Notes: generated by a model not told the origin, from the sequence alone. A stretch of DNA of 64,000 nucleotides from Eutypa lata (GCA_022661535.1 JAKULF010000011.1:1-64000), one strand, 5' to 3'. Shown: positions 28,746 through 44,200, numbered from the stretch's first letter. Made by a program: numbers and translations.

Positions 28746-29779
28746 ATCTTTTATTTTTTTTAATTTTAAATTTTTTTTTAAAATTTTTTTTAATTTAAAT
28801 TTTTTTAATTATTATTATTAATTTTTATTTTTTAACGAAAATAATTTTAATATTATAAAAATAAAATTTACGTTATTATTAAAATTTAAATTTAAAAATA
28901 AATTATTAAAAAATAAAATATTTAATAATTAAATTTAAATAATAAATTAAACGAATTATTAAATAAATAATTAAATAAAATATTAAATAAATAATTAATT
29001 TTATAATTAATTTAAAAATATTTTAAATAATTTTAATTTAAAAAAAATATCTTTTTTATATTTATAAAAATTAATTATATTAAATTTAATAAAATAAAAT
29101 TTAAAATAAAATTAATATTAAATATTATTCGAATTATATTAATATAATTTACGATACTTTAAAGTTAAAAAAGTTAATTTTTAATTAATTAATATTAATA
29201 TTAATAATAATTAAATTTTCTATATTTATTAAATAAATTTAATTAATATTTTTATATTACGTAATCGCTTTCTTTTTATATTTTATTAATATTTTATTAA
29301 TAAATTTTTTAATATTTTTATTTTTAATATATTTTATTAATTATTTTTTTAAATAACGTTATATTTTATAATTTTTAATAATAAATTTCGAAAAATTTAA
29401 TAAGTTTTAATAATTAATATATTATTTAAAATTTTAAATAATTTATTAAATCTTAAATATATTATTAATTATTTATAAATAAAAATTATTTTTTTATTTA
29501 TAATTTTAATTAAACTTTAAATATTTATATTTATTATATTAATTATTTAATTTAATATTAATATATTAAATAAAAAGTTTACATTTTAATATTTTATTTT
29601 ATTTTAATTTTATAAATTATTTTTTAAATTATTTATAATATTATTATATTTTTATTTTATATTAAAAAAATAAATTTATTTTTATTTTTTAATTAAATTT
29701 TTTACGTTTTTTTATTAATTTTATTTTTAAATTTATAAAAAACTTAAAACGTTATTATTATTTTATAAAAAATATTATT
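28746..29779 (-). repeat. Family F, copy 2, left part, and unassigned DNA
   Basis: The last 200 or so bases (about 29,560-29,779) align with the reverse complement of 11,810-11,990 and continue, beyond the inserted repeat B, at 31,105. The rest (28,746-29,560) is RIP-mutated and could not be aligned. No gene is seen. Confidence 0.5.
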
Positions 29780-29882
29780 AAATTCGAAGAATCTTTTATT
29801 TTAATATAACTCGAAATTAATCGTAAAATTAATCGTAAAAACAAGATTAACACGAATAGCGAATATTAATAACAATATCCTT

Positions 29883-30380
29883 TTGCGATTGGTTCATTTT
29901 GGGCTGATAAGGACTTAGTGCCGAGCTAGTTCCAAGCTAATTGGCGCTAGTCTTTTGATTGGTCCTAAAAAAGATTCAGCACCTTGATTGGGTGCATCAT
30001 TCAGGTTTTATGGGCCACCTAGCTTTGACCACCTACAACCTACAGCTTTTAGACCTACAGCTTTTAGACCTACAGCTTTTAGACCTACAGACCTACAGAC
30101 CTACCCTGTAGCTTTTAGACCTACAGACCTACAAACCTACCCTATAGCTTTTAGACCTACAGACCTACAGCCTGTAGACCTACAGCTGTAAGTGGCTGTA
30201 GCAGCTGTACGGTAGCAGCAGCTAGGTAGCTTGCAGACCTACCTTATAACTTACAGCCTTATAGCTTTTAAACTTATAGCTGACTTACAGCTGTATATAA
30301 GTAGCTGTAGCAGCTGTAAGTAACTGTAACAGCTATAAGTTTAAAAGCTATAAGTGGCAGCAGTTATTTAAGTGGCTTAC
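29883..30380. repeat. RIP-spared island inside repeat B copy 3
   Basis: It has near-normal base composition with many CAG/CTG and CCT words, flanked on both sides by heavily mutated parts of the same repeat copy. It preserves the ancestral form of the repeat: 'gattggttcattttgggctg' here corresponds to 'gattaatcgattttaaatta' in copy 2. It contains a 15-bp tandem array at about 30,038-30,187. Confidence 0.85.
30038..30187 (+). repeat. Tandem array of 15-bp units 'acctacagcttttag'
   Basis: Three perfect units are followed by variants with extra 'acctacag' and 'accctgtag/accctatag' words. The unit length is a multiple of three, which keeps one frame open by accident (a repeating Phe-Arg-Pro-Thr-like translation). 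The RIP-mutated equivalents are seen in the other repeat B copies, for example around 52,300-52,440 in reverse complement. Confidence 0.85.
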
Positions 30381-31104
30381 AAATTTACTTTATAACGTAT
30401 AAACTTATAATTAACTTATAATTATATATAAGTAGCTATAATAACTATACGAAAGTGGCTTATAAATTTATAAACTTATAACTTATAAATTCATTAATTA
30501 TTTATTAATTATCTTTTAAACTTATAAACTTATAAATTACAACTTTAAAGCTTTAATTACTTAAGGATTTTTAAGATAATACAATTAAGTAATATAATTA
30601 AATAATGTAACTTTAATTAATTAACTCGGTTATAAGTTAATTAAACTTACGTATAAACGTAAAATTAAATATATATATAAAGTTAAATAAAAGATTTATA
30701 TATAATAATTAATGTAAAAAGCTTATAATATAATAATTAAATTTATAAAATTCGTAATACGTAATAATAAATTTATAAAGCTTAAGATTTAAATTTTTAA
30801 AAAAAAATAAAAAGATTTAAATTTTATAACTTAAATTTTTCAAATCTTTTAAACATTCGAATTGTCGTAATATATAATTTATTATAAAGTTTATAAGTAA
30901 AAGTAAATATTATAACAATTCGAATAACTTTATTATTATTAATTACTTTTAACTTCGAATAAATTCTTCGATTAAATTTTTCGAATTTAATATAATAAGT
31001 TATAACTTGTAAAGTAAAATTTTACCGATTTCGAAAATCGAAAAAAAGTTTTTAAAACTTATAAAAGGCCGTACTTTTTTATATTATAACGATCGGTAAA
31101 ATTT

Positions 31105-31860
31105 TATTAAATATAATATAACTTTTAATAATTAAAAATCTTATGTTAATTATATCGATTAATAAATTATTTTATATTAATTTAATATAATCGTTAAAAA
31201 TAATTTTATAATTAATATTTAAAGTTTTTATTTAAATTATTATAAATTTATATTATTTTAAAAACGATATATATAAATAAAATGTTTTATTATTTATAAA
31301 ACGCGTTTTATTTATATTTAAAGTTTTTATTATAAATTTTCGTTATATTTAATTATTATATTTAATTAAAAATTAAATTTTAAAATTTTTTATTTAAATA
31401 TTTTTTTTTTTAAATTTTATAATATTTTATAAATTTTTTTTTTAAATATATTTTTAAAAAATTTATTAATGTTTTTTAAATATCTTTTTTTTATTAATTA
31501 AAGTTTTATTTTTTAAATATAAATTTTTATATTTATTATTTATTTATTTAATTTTCGAAATTAAAATAAATTAAAATAAATTAATTTTCATTTAAAAGTT
31601 TTTAAAATTATATTATAAAAATTTATATTATTTATACAAAATTAATTTATTTAAAATAAAATAAAAATATTCGATAATTATACGACTTTTTTATTTTACG
31701 TTAAATTTATTTATTATAATAAATAACGAATAATTAAAAATAATTAATAATTTAAATAATAAAGTTTAAAATTAATTATTAAATAAAAAAAAATAAAAAT
31801 TTAATAATTAAAGAAAATAAAGTTTCGTTTAATTTTATTAAAATGTTAATAAAAAACGAA
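31105..31860 (-). repeat. Family F, copy 2, right part
   Basis: It aligns in reverse complement with 11,060-11,780. Landmarks include 'attaaatataatataa', 'ttttatttaaattattataa', 'aaaaacgatatatataaat' and 'taattaaaaataattaa'. Differences are nearly all C/T or G/A, as expected of RIP acting independently on two copies. Confidence 0.65.
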
Positions 31861-34800
31861 AATAAATAAATTAAATTAAAAATAAATAAAAATAAAAATA
31901 TATTTAATATTAATAAAATATTATATAAAATAAAAAATAAAAAATCCTTTTTATATAAATTAAAGATTTATAACGTAAAAAACGTTAATTTATAAAAAGT
32001 TAAACGAAAATTAAATTATTTCGAAATTTTTTTATTATTATATTAAATATTTTTAATTTTTTAAATAATTTCATTTTTATATAATTTATATATTTTTAAA
32101 ATAAAAAGTATTAATATAAAAATTTATTACGTTTAAAATCGTAACATATTTTTTCAAATAAAAACGAAAATATCTTTTTATAATAATATAAAATATATAT
32201 TAAATATTATAATATTATTTAAAAATTAAAAATTTATTATTATATGTTTTTTTATATATTTTTTTTATTATAATTTTTTAAATAATTTAATGATTTTATA
32301 AAATTAAATATATTATTAAATTTATATTTAAATTTAATAAATTTATTTAAAACTTTAAAAAATAATTTATTAATTATTTTTTAAAAATTATTTTAAATCG
32401 TTTTTTTATAAATAAAATATAAATCAAATTAATTATTATTATAATTTTTTAAAATATAATAATTTTTAAAATTTTATTAAAAGTTTTCGATATTATTTAA
32501 ATTATTTATTAAATAATAAATTAAATTACGAATATAAATATTTAATTAATTAATATATATTCGTTATCGTTTAAATTTATAATTTTATTAAATTTATAAA
32601 AATATATTCGAATAATTAATTATTAATATTATTTTTAAAGGTTTAAGGTTTATTATAAAATATAAAACGTTTAAAAATAAAAATATAAAAATAAATACAT
32701 ATTCGTTTTTATATTTATTAACCTTTTAAAATTCAAAATATTTAAAAAAAATAATTATCGTTATTTATAATAATATAATTATATTAATTTTAAATATTAT
32801 ATAATATTAAATATAAACGAATTTATAAAAAACGTTAAAAAATATTTCTTTATAAAATATTAATTTTATTTATTTAATTATACATTTTTTTAATAATAAT
32901 TTTAATTTTAATTTATTATAAATTTTAATTTTTATAAATATAAATAATTTAGTTTTTTCGTTTTTTATTTATATTAAAATATATATATTTTTAACTTATA
33001 TTCTTTAATAAATAAATAAAATTATTAATATTTATAATTATAATTAATATTATTTTAATTTGTTATATTTTTTTAAAAAGTTTAATGTTATTAATTCTTA
33101 TTTATTCTTTTATTAAAAAAATTAATATTAATATATTTTAAAATAATAATATTTTAAAATTTATTATTATAATTTATATAATATAAACCTTTTCGTTTTC
33201 GAAAATTAATTTATTAATAATTATAAAAAACGGTTTTTTTAATATTAAAAAGTTTTATATATTTTTTAATATAAATATATAATTATTTTAAATATTTATT
33301 AAAAACGATTTAAATAAATATAATATATTAATATAAAAATTATAATATATATATTTTTTATAAACGTTATAAAATAAAAAAATTTAATTATATTTTTAAT
33401 ATATTTATTTAATTCGTAACCTTTTAAATATTAATAACGAAATTTAATTATTAAAAAAACGTAAATAAAAATATTTTTATTATTTATAAATTTATTATTA
33501 TAATAAATATTTTTTTATTATTAAAGTTTTTTAATAAAAAATATTTTATTTTAAATTAATTAATTTTTCGTAATTTTACGTTTTAAATTATTTATTATTA
33601 TAAAATATTTAATTTATAAATATAATATTTAAATTTATACATTTTAATTTAAATAATTTTATTAATTTTAATAATAACGATATTATAAAAAAACGTTTTT
33701 TATTAAAATTATTTTAATTATAACTTTAAAATTAATTATAATTACGTATTAAATTTTAATGTTTATAAAAAGCGTTATAATAATAATTATATTCGTAATT
33801 ATTATAAAATTCATTTTAACGATAATTATTATTTTAATAATAATTATTTCGATTTTAAATTTTTGTATAAAATCTTTAAATAAAATTAAACGTAAAAAAA
33901 GTTAATTTTTTATTTTTCATAAATTATCGATATAAATAATTATAAACGATTTAAGTTTATATTTAATTATTTATTTAAAAATTAAAAATTAATAAATTAA
34001 TATTAATTTTTATTAAATTAAAAATAAAAATAAAAAATTTAAATTAAAGTAAAATAATGTTTCGATAAAATTAAATTTTATTTTAAATATATTAAAAATA
34101 ATTATTTAAATGTATATTTATTTTAAATTTTAAAATAAATTATTATAATTACGAATAAATAAAATTATATATATATAATATTTATTATAAATTAAAATTA
34201 AAATATTTATTTAATAATAATAAATATATTTAATTATTTATAAATAAATAAAATTATTAATATAAACGTAATTTAATATATATTAATTATTAAATAAAAA
34301 ACGAAAAATATTATTATTATTATTTTTAAATCGTTTTATAACTTTTATTATAAATAAATATAAATTTTATATTAAAATTAACTTTTAAAACTTTTTAAAA
34401 TTAAATATCGTTTTATAATAATTAAAACAAATCGGATATAATAATTATTTTACGAATAAAATTAATAACGTATTTTTTAATCGAACTTATAAATACGTAA
34501 ATATTATATTAATAAATATTAGTTTTAATTATAATATAATTATTAAATTTTAACGATAAATAAATATAAAAATTTAAATATTCGATTTAATTTAATCGTT
34601 ATTTTTAAATATTAAATTAACCTTATTAATCTTTTTTAAAAAACGATACAATTCGTTTTAATAAAATTTAATAATTTACGTAAATTATTAATATCGTTAT
34701 TTTTTAATTCGTTTTATTTATCGATATTAAATCTTTTTATTTTATTAATTATTTAATGATTTAAAATAAATTAAATTAAAAACCTTAAAAACATTAAAAA

Positions 34801-37800
34801 TAATAATTAATAAAAAAATACCGAAAATAATCATAAATATTTAAATAATTATAATTTAATTAATATAATAAATTTATTAATAAAAACGATTAAAATCTTA
34901 ATTTAAAAACAATTTTAAATTATTTACATTTCTTTTTTAAATATTATATTATATAAATATTTTAATAATGTTTTTATAAATTAATATAAAATCGTTTATT
35001 TATTAACGAATTAATTTCTTTTAAAAAATTAATAAATCGTAATAAATTAATTAAATTATTTAATAAAATTTAATTTTTAAAAATAATTTATAAAAATAAA
35101 AATAAAAATAAAAATATATAAATTTTAAATATAAAAAATAATTAATAATTAAATAATAATTTTCGAATAAAATAAAATAAAGAATTTATTTAAAAACGAT
35201 TTAAATCATTTCTTTTTCAATAAAAATTAAATTTATAAATTACATAATAAATATATAAATTTTAATAAAAAAGAATATAAATCGTTAAATAATAATTAAA
35301 AAGAATTTATATATAAAAAAATTTTATCGAAAATTTAAAAAATCTATAATTTAATTAAATAAATACGATTTAAAAAATTATTTTAAAAAGTTATAATAAT
35401 ATATATAATAAAAATCGATATAAATTAATTATAAAATAAAAATAAATAAATAAATTTCGCGATAAGTTTTTAATTTAAAATTTATATTTTAATTAAATTG
35501 AAATTATTAATTAAAAAATTAAAAATAATTATAATTATATATTTAATTAAAATATTTTTCGATATTAAAATAATATATTATTATTATAATAAAAATTAAA
35601 AATAATAAAAATAAATAATAAAATTATGATAAAAAATATAAAAAAGGTTTTTTAAATATATAAAAAAAATAAAAATTAATATACAAAAGAAAATTAAATT
35701 TAATTAATAACGTTAAATAAATTTCGAAAATAAAAAATTAAACACGTAATAAAAAAAAATATAATTAATAAATATAATTATTATTATTTTAAATTTATAA
35801 ATCATTAAATAATGAAATAATAAATTTAAAAATTATTATAATAAAAATATTAAAAAATCTTTTAATAATTTTTATAATATTTTTAAAAAATAAATTTAAA
35901 TATAAAAATAAATTATATAAAAAAGTTAATTTTTTAATTAATTATTAATATAAAAACGTAATACTTTATTACGAAATAAATAAATTTATATTTATTAATA
36001 ATTACGTATTTATTAATATTTACGTTTATTTTATATAAATTTTATTAAATATTAAATATATATTAATTTATTATTAAATTATAACGTTTATACGTTTACT
36101 TTATATTAATTTATTAATTATATAATTAAAATTAATTTTAACGTTACGATTATTTACGTATAATCTTAAATTTTACGTTTATATATTTTTAAATTATTTT
36201 ATAATAACGTTTATATCGTTTTAATATTAATTTATTGTTTTGTATTATTAAACCTTTATTATTAATATAATTTATTTTTTAATTAAAATTAATTTTATAA
36301 AATTATATATAATATAACTTATATTATTTATTATTATAAAAAACTTATTAAATTTATAATAATTTATAAATATTAATAAAAAATTATATATTTAATTTCG
36401 ATAAATAAAAAGAATAAATGTAATAACGTTAAAAAATTAACTTAAATAATCGATTTATTTATAAAGTTTTATAACTTTTTTTATTATTAAAATAAAATTA
36501 TTTAAATAAATAAATAAAAAATTTAATTATCGAAATTTCGATGAATTTAAAAAAATAATATTAAATTATAATTTAATTTAATAAGAAAAATCATTAATAA
36601 CGTAATGGTTATAATTTTTAATAATATTAAAACTTTATTTATTTTTTATTATTATTAATATTAATTCTTTTCGTAAATCCTTTAAATTAAAATTTATAAA
36701 ACGTAATTATAAATAATATATTTATTTTTATATAAATCTTTTAATAATTAATTTTTAAAATTAAGATTATTATTATATTAAAATATATAAATAAATATTA
36801 ATTTTAAACAACTTTTAAAAAATAAAAAATATTTTAATATTTTAAAAAAATTATATAAATTTAATAATAAACTTAAATTATATATTAATCTTTATATTTT
36901 AAAAATCGTACGAAATACTTGGAATTATTTTTAATATTTAAATTTTAATTATTATTATAAATCGTTATTAAAGCATTTTATTTATAAATAAATTATATTT
37001 TAATATTAAAATTATAAAAACTTATAAAAATAATAATTAATGTTTTTTAAATTTTTATTTTAAATTCTTATTATAAAAATATAATATTAATTAATAATTT
37101 ATTATTTTTTAATTATAAAAATTAAATTAATAAACATTATTAATTAAAATAAAATTTATAAATTATTTATAAATTATAAAACATTTCGAAAAATAATAAA
37201 CATTTTAATAAAATATCTTTAAATATTTTTAATTTAATAAATATTTTAAATATTTTAATTTAAATTTAATTTATAACATTAATTTAAAATTTAAAAAATT
37301 ATTAATAATTTAAATAAAAAATTAAATTATATATTAAAATTAATTTATTATAAAAATTTGTTTTTATTTTTATTAATATAAAAAAATATTAATTAAATAA
37401 AATTATAATTAATTTAATAATTAATAAATAAAATTATTAATAAAAATTATATAAAATATTTTAATTGTTAATAATTTATAAAATATTAAAATAATTGTTA
37501 TTTAAATAATGAATATAAAAAAGAAACTTGTATTTTATATTATAATAAAATTAAACATTTAATAAAGATAAATAATTTTAAAAACTTAATTATATAATAA
37601 AGATAATTTAAAAAATTTAAAAATAAAAATAAAATAAAAATAAAATTAATATTAAGTTATTTTTATTAAAATAACGATAAAAATATAAAATGATTTTTTA
37701 AAATTGTTTTTTAAAAAGAAATTAATTAAAAAAATAAACGTTTAAATTTTTTAAAATAAAAATTTAAAATTAAATATATTAAAAATTAACGTATAATAAA

Positions 37801-38299
37801 ATTATTAAATTAAAGGTTTTATTAAGAAATATATTAATTAAAATAAATATAAATATATATTATTAATTATATATTATTAATTAAGAAATAAAAATGATAA
37901 TATAAATTATATAAAACTTTATTTATTTATTTTATTAAATTATTAAATTTAAAAAATTAAAAGATTAATTAAATTATAAAATTATTTATTAATTTAAAAT
38001 ATAACAATATACATTATAATATTATTTAAATAATTATTAAAATTTTTATAAAAAATATTTTATTTATATTTATTATAAAAACGTTAATTATAATAAAGTT
38101 TTATTTAAATTATGTATTAAAAAATTATAAATAATAAAAATAAATTATTTTTAAATAAATAAATAAACGAAACGTATAAAATATAATCTTTAAAATACTT
38201 TTAAAAATAATAAAATATTAATTAATATAATTAAATTAAAACTTTTAATAAAATAAATTTTATTTTTAATTATTATTATAACGCATTAATTAAAGGTTT
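31861..38299. repeat. Strongly RIP-mutated DNA, family not recognised
   Basis: 6.4 kb of AT-rich DNA with C mainly in CG and no open frame of note. A piece at about 34,470-34,640 (+) has a faint resemblance to a retroviral-type integrase core, but too weak to call. Short repeat H recurs at 35,917-35,975. No functional gene is supported. Confidence 0.4.
35917..35975 (+). repeat. Short repeat H, copy 2 (partial)
   Basis: 'gttaattttttaa' and then 'attaatataaaaacgtaata' match 45,225-45,300 and 26,295-26,330. The rest of the repeat is not recognisable here. Confidence 0.35.
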
Positions 38300-41200
38300 A
38301 TTATTTAAAATATTATATAAAGATTATTTATAAATAATAAAATATATATTATATTATAAAAAAAGTTTTTTTTATAATTAAATTAAAATTTACGATTTTA
38401 AAATACGTAATATTATAACGTTATAATATTAAATATAAAAAATATATTATTTAAAATAAAAATAAAGTTAATGTTTATATTATTAAAGTTTTATTTATAA
38501 AGTTTATTTAAACTTTTAATATTAAATAAATAAATAAGTTATTTTTTTCGTTTAAATAAATAAATAATTTCTTTATATAATATTAATTTTATAATAAATT
38601 AAAATATATATTATTATTTTTTTAATTTCTTTTAATTTTTATAATTTAAATAATTATATTTTATAAATTTTTATTATAATATTTATAAATCATAAATTAA
38701 AACTTTATTAATAATTATTTTATTAAAAGATTATCGTAATTTAATTAATATTAAAATAATAAGATTAAATAAATAAATAAATTTTATAAATAAAATAAAA
38801 ATATATAAAGTATAAATCTTAATAATTTCGATTATAAGATTTAAAAAGTTTATTTTTTAAATGCTTAAAAATAAATAAAAATTTATATAAATTCGTTAAA
38901 AAAATCTTAAAAATAATAAAAACTAATTCTTTTTAAGTTTAAAAAATTATTTGAAAAGTTTTAATAAATAAAGGCTTTATCGTAATATTTTACATTTTAT
39001 TTTTTAAGAAATTAAATACAAAAAAGATATAAATTTATTTAAATTTATTAAAATTAAATTTATGAATAATATTATAAAAGTTTATAAATAATATTTTTAA
39101 TAATTAATTATAAATATAATTTTAAAAATTAAAATATTTAAAACTTTATTATCTTTTTTAAAATAATTAATATAATATATTAATAAAATATTTAAAATAT
39201 TTTTTATACTTTTAAATATAATAAAGAAATTCTTTTTGTTTTTATTATATAATTTTAAAAATATATAAAAAATTAAAATTAAATAATATAAAATTATATA
39301 TTATATATTATAAATAATTAATTATTTTATTTATAAATTTATAAAATATTTTAATATTAAATTTAAAAATTATATAAAAATATAAAGTTATATGTTTAAA
39401 AAAAAAAAAAAAAGATTAAATTTATAAAAAAAATCGATTTAATAAACTTTTCGTAAACGATAAAAAAAAATTATTTTAATTATAATAAATATAAATATAT
39501 AAATTAATATTATAAAAATAAAAAACAAAAAAAATAATAATAATAAAAACAAAAGTAAAAATAAAACCAAAATTATTAATAATAATAAAGATTATAATAA
39601 TTATAATTATTTAATTAAAATTAATAATTTAATAATTTTAATTAAATTTAAAAAGATTTATAAAAAGTTTATTTTTTTAATTATTATTTTTATTAAATAA
39701 GAAAAAGATAAAAATAAAGAAAATGTTAAAAAGATTATATAAAAAACGTTTTAAAAATTATCATTATTATTAATTAAATAATAATTCTTTAAATAATATA
39801 AAAAATTAATTATTATAAAATAATAATTTAAATATTAATATTATTAATAATTTTAACGCTTTAATTAAAAAACAATTAAAAGTATTAAATAAAATTATTT
39901 TATTATTAATATCGAAATAAATTTTATTTACGTTTTAATTATAAATATTATATATTTTAATTATTAAAAGATTTTCGTTTTAAAATTTTTTTAATAAAAT
40001 ATAATATAAAAAAAGTAATTATTTAAACCGAAATATTTTAAAATTATTAAATAAATTTTTTTATAATAATTAATATAAAAAAATAAAAGTTTTTATTATA
40101 AAATGTTAATTTATTTAAACTTACGATTATTAATAATAAACAAAAATACGTATTAAAAATAATAATAATAAATTAATTAGTTTTTTATATATAATATTTA
40201 AGTTTAATAATAACAAAAGAATTATTATAAACGAAAATATTATAAAGAAATTTATTTTATAATATCGTTAATTTTATTACTTTAATATTAAACGTTTAAT
40301 TTAAATTATTAAATAATTTTATAATATAAATTTAAAATTTAAAAATTAAAAGGTTTTATGTTATATAATTTATAATATAATAAAAATAAAAAAGTTTTTA
40401 TTAAAAATCGTTTATAAAAAACTTAATTTATATAAATAAAATTATATAATACGATGCAAATATAATATAATTTATATTATTATATAATAATTTATATTAT
40501 AATTTAATAATTAAAAATTATAATTAATATTATAATATAAAATTAATAAAAATTAAAAATAATATTTAATAATATTTATAAACTAATATTAAAAAAATAA
40601 TTTAATATTTTATTAATTAACTTTTTAATAAAAATAAAAATAAAAATAAAAATTTTAAAATTAAATAATAAACGAAAATTTAATATATTTAAAATAAACG
40701 AATTTTATAAAAAACGTAATATTAAACTTTAATTATCGTTATTTTATAATTAATATTAAAATAAAATTATAAAACGTATTATTAAATTTTTATAAAACGA
40801 AATTAAAGTTTATATAATTTAAATAAAAATCTTTATATATCTTTAAAATTATATTATAAAAATAATTAATAAAATAATTATTAATTAAAAATATAATGTT
40901 TATAAAAATTTATTTAAAAAGTTTAAATTTTAACGATAATTATTTATTTTATTATAAATATTTATATATTTTAAAATCGAATTATATTATATTTATTAAT
41001 TAAAAAAATAATTTAAAGAAATAATTAATTAAAATATAAAAAGTATTTTTTAAAATTATAAAAAAAATAATTATATTATATAATTAATAAAAAAATATTT
41101 TTTTTATAATTATTTATATTATAATATATAAAGATATTATAAAATTAAATATTTTTTTTAATTTAAAAGATATTATTTAATTATTTTCGAAATAAATTTA

Positions 41201-44200
41201 AAAACGATTTTATTATTAAATTAATAAAAAAACTTAATATTTAAAATAATAATAATTACGTTATATTTAATAATAAATAAATAAATAAAAAGATTAAAAA
41301 ATTATTAAATATAAACGTAATCGTTTTAAAAAAACGATTTTTAAATCTTATATATATAACGTTTTTAAAAAATATTTTAAAATTTTAATTAAATTATATT
41401 AAAAATAATTTATTTAAAAAAATAAAAATATTAATAATTATAATTTTAAATTTTATTTTATTAACGATAATATTATAAATAATTAAAAATTTTAATTTAT
41501 AAATTTAAGTAATATTTTTAAAATAATAATATAAATTTATTTTTATACATAAATAATATTTTTATTTAAAAAAACGATACGATATTTTTAAAAACTTTTA
41601 TAAAATATTAAACTTTTTTAAATATTTAAAAATTTATAAATTAATAATAATAATATTTAAAAATAATTCGTTATTAAAAAAAAACTAATTCTTTTTTAAA
41701 AAACTTTATAAATAAAAATAATATTAATAAAAATGTAAAGAAATATTAATTAAAAGAATAAATACGTATTTAAAAAACGTTATATAAATATTATAAAAAG
41801 AATTTATATTAATAAATAATTTTAAAAAATTAAAAGCTTATATATATATTAAAAGATTTATATAACGAAAAAATATAAATTATAACGAAATTATTATTAT
41901 TATAATTTAAATTATATATTAATAAATCTTTATAATTTTCGTTATTTTATATAATTAATATATTATATAAATAAATTTTATTATAACGTATTTTAATAAT
42001 AAATTTTAAAAACATACTTTAATATTTATTTTTTAAAAATATATAAATATAATTTAAATTATATTATTTAATTAATAACTTTTTTTATATAAATTTAAAT
42101 AATTTAATATAATTTTAATATTATACTTTTATACGTTAATAATTTTTTATTATTTAATATAAATAAAAAACGTTTTATGAAAATTATAAAAATTATTATT
42201 AAAAACTTAAATAAAATTAATTACTTTATAAATATTTATTTAAATTAATAATAATATATTAAAAAATTATTTTAAATAATAAATATAAACAATTTAAAAT
42301 TATTATTTATTTTATCCGTTTTAAATTATAAATAATAAATAATTTAAAATTAAAAGATTATTATTAAAAAGGAAACATTTAAATTTATAAACTTAATTAA
42401 AAAGTTTAATTTTTTAAATTATATAATTAAATTTAATACGGTTTATATAACGTTTATTAAATTTTAATTTATAAATAATTTATTATTAAAATATATAAAT
42501 TATATTAAATATTTATTAAGATATATAAATAACATTATAAATTTATTAATTTAATATTAAATTTTAAATAAAAAATATTTATGTTATAAATATAATAATT
42601 TTAAATTATGCGAAATAATAAATTTTAATTATAATAATAATTTTAATTTAAATTAATTAATTATAAGTTATATATTTTATATAATAAATGTTTTTATTAT
42701 ATAAACTTTAAAGTTTTAAACGATTATTATTCGTTATATAACGAAAGCCGAATATATAATTTTAAATATTATAATAATAAAGGTAATTTATATTAAAAAC
42801 GGTTTATAAGATTTTAATTTAATGCTTAAAGGATTTATTATTTTATTAAAAGGTAATATAAATATATTAAAGTAAATAAAAAAGATTAAAATATTTAAAA
42901 GAAAAACGTTATATTTAAATTAATTATTATTATATACGTTAAAATGTTAATAATAATTATATTAAGGTTTAATATATTAAAACGAATAAAAATTTAATAA
43001 ATAATTTTCTTAAATTTTTTTATTAAAAAGCTTTTAACGAATTTATAATAAAGTTAAATTTAAAATTAATTTAAAAGTCGTTTAAAAGCTTAAAAGATAT
43101 ATTAATTAATAAATAAATTAAATTAAATTAAATAATAAAATAATAATATTTATTAAATTTTCGTTAAAAAAAAGATCGTTATTTTGAAAGTTTTATATAA
43201 TTATAATATTTTTTTATAATTATTATAATTATTTAATTTAAAGGTTTTTTGTTAAATATTTAATTTAGAAAATTTAAAGTAATTTTTAAATTAATTTAGT
43301 TTTTTTTTAAATAAATTCGTTTTTATCGATTATTTTTTTAATATTTATAATGTATAATATAAAAAAAGAAATTAATAATGAAATCATTTTAATTAAAGTT
43401 TTTCGTTATTTTTAATATTAAAGATTTCGGATTTTATTTCGTTTTATATAATTAATAATGTATCGATTAATAATATCGTAAATTTTATATATAAAATTAA
43501 AGGATTTATTAATAAGTAATAATTTAATTTAATGTAAAATATATATATACGAACGAAATTATTAATATTACGATATGAATAAAGCCGATAATTAATGTAT
43601 TAAATTATAAAAATAAATACGAAAGTTAAAAGTTTAATTTTAATAAATCTATATTTAATCTTTTAAGTTTTTTAAAAGTTTTAAAGAAATTAATCGTTTA
43701 TTAATATAAAAAAACGTATTAATAAATAAAATACTTTAATAACGGTTTATAATAATAATAAAAAATTACATATCGAAAGTGTTTTAAAATATTATTTATA
43801 ATTTTTAAAATATAAAAATTAATATATAAATTAAAACAATTATTAAATTAATATATAGTTTTTAAATAATAATTTATATTTTATTTTTCGAAAGTTATTA
43901 AAAATTAATATTTATTTATATATTTTAATATATTTTTAAAATATTTTAAAATGATTCTTAATTAATAAATTATTTAAATAAATTATAATTTTTTAAAACC
44001 TCGATTTTTTGTAAATTTTAATTTAATAATATATATTTTTTAAATTTAAATTTAAAAAGTTTTTTACGAAATTTAATTACCTTTTTATTATCGAAATTAA
44101 AAATTAAAAATTTTCATTTTTAATCGTTATTTTATTTAATATATAATTATTAATATATAATAATATAATATCGTATTTCTTGAATAAATAATATTAAAAC

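Larger units (their letters stand above)
29780..31104 (+). repeat. Repeat B, copy 3, inserted in family F, with a RIP-spared centre
   Basis: Boundaries come from comparison with the empty site in family F copy 1 (about 11,800, reverse complement). Family F sequence stops at about 29,779 ('aaaaaatatt') and resumes at 31,105 ('attaaatataat'). The outer parts are RIP-mutated like other copies, but 29,883-30,380 keeps normal G+C and abundant CA/TG. A 67-codon open frame at 29,988-30,191 only translates the 15-bp tandem array and is not a gene. Confidence 0.8.

Noticed and set aside
29988..30191. 67-codon open frame in the RIP-spared island
   Set aside because: It is the translation of a 15-bp tandem array; the unit length keeps one frame open. 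Other repeat B copies show no coding capacity.
34470..34640. Faint similarity to a Ty3/gypsy integrase core on the plus strand
   Set aside because: Only a few scattered residues fit and the His-Pro-Gln-Thr-Asp-Gly block expected downstream could not be read; family F left unclassified.
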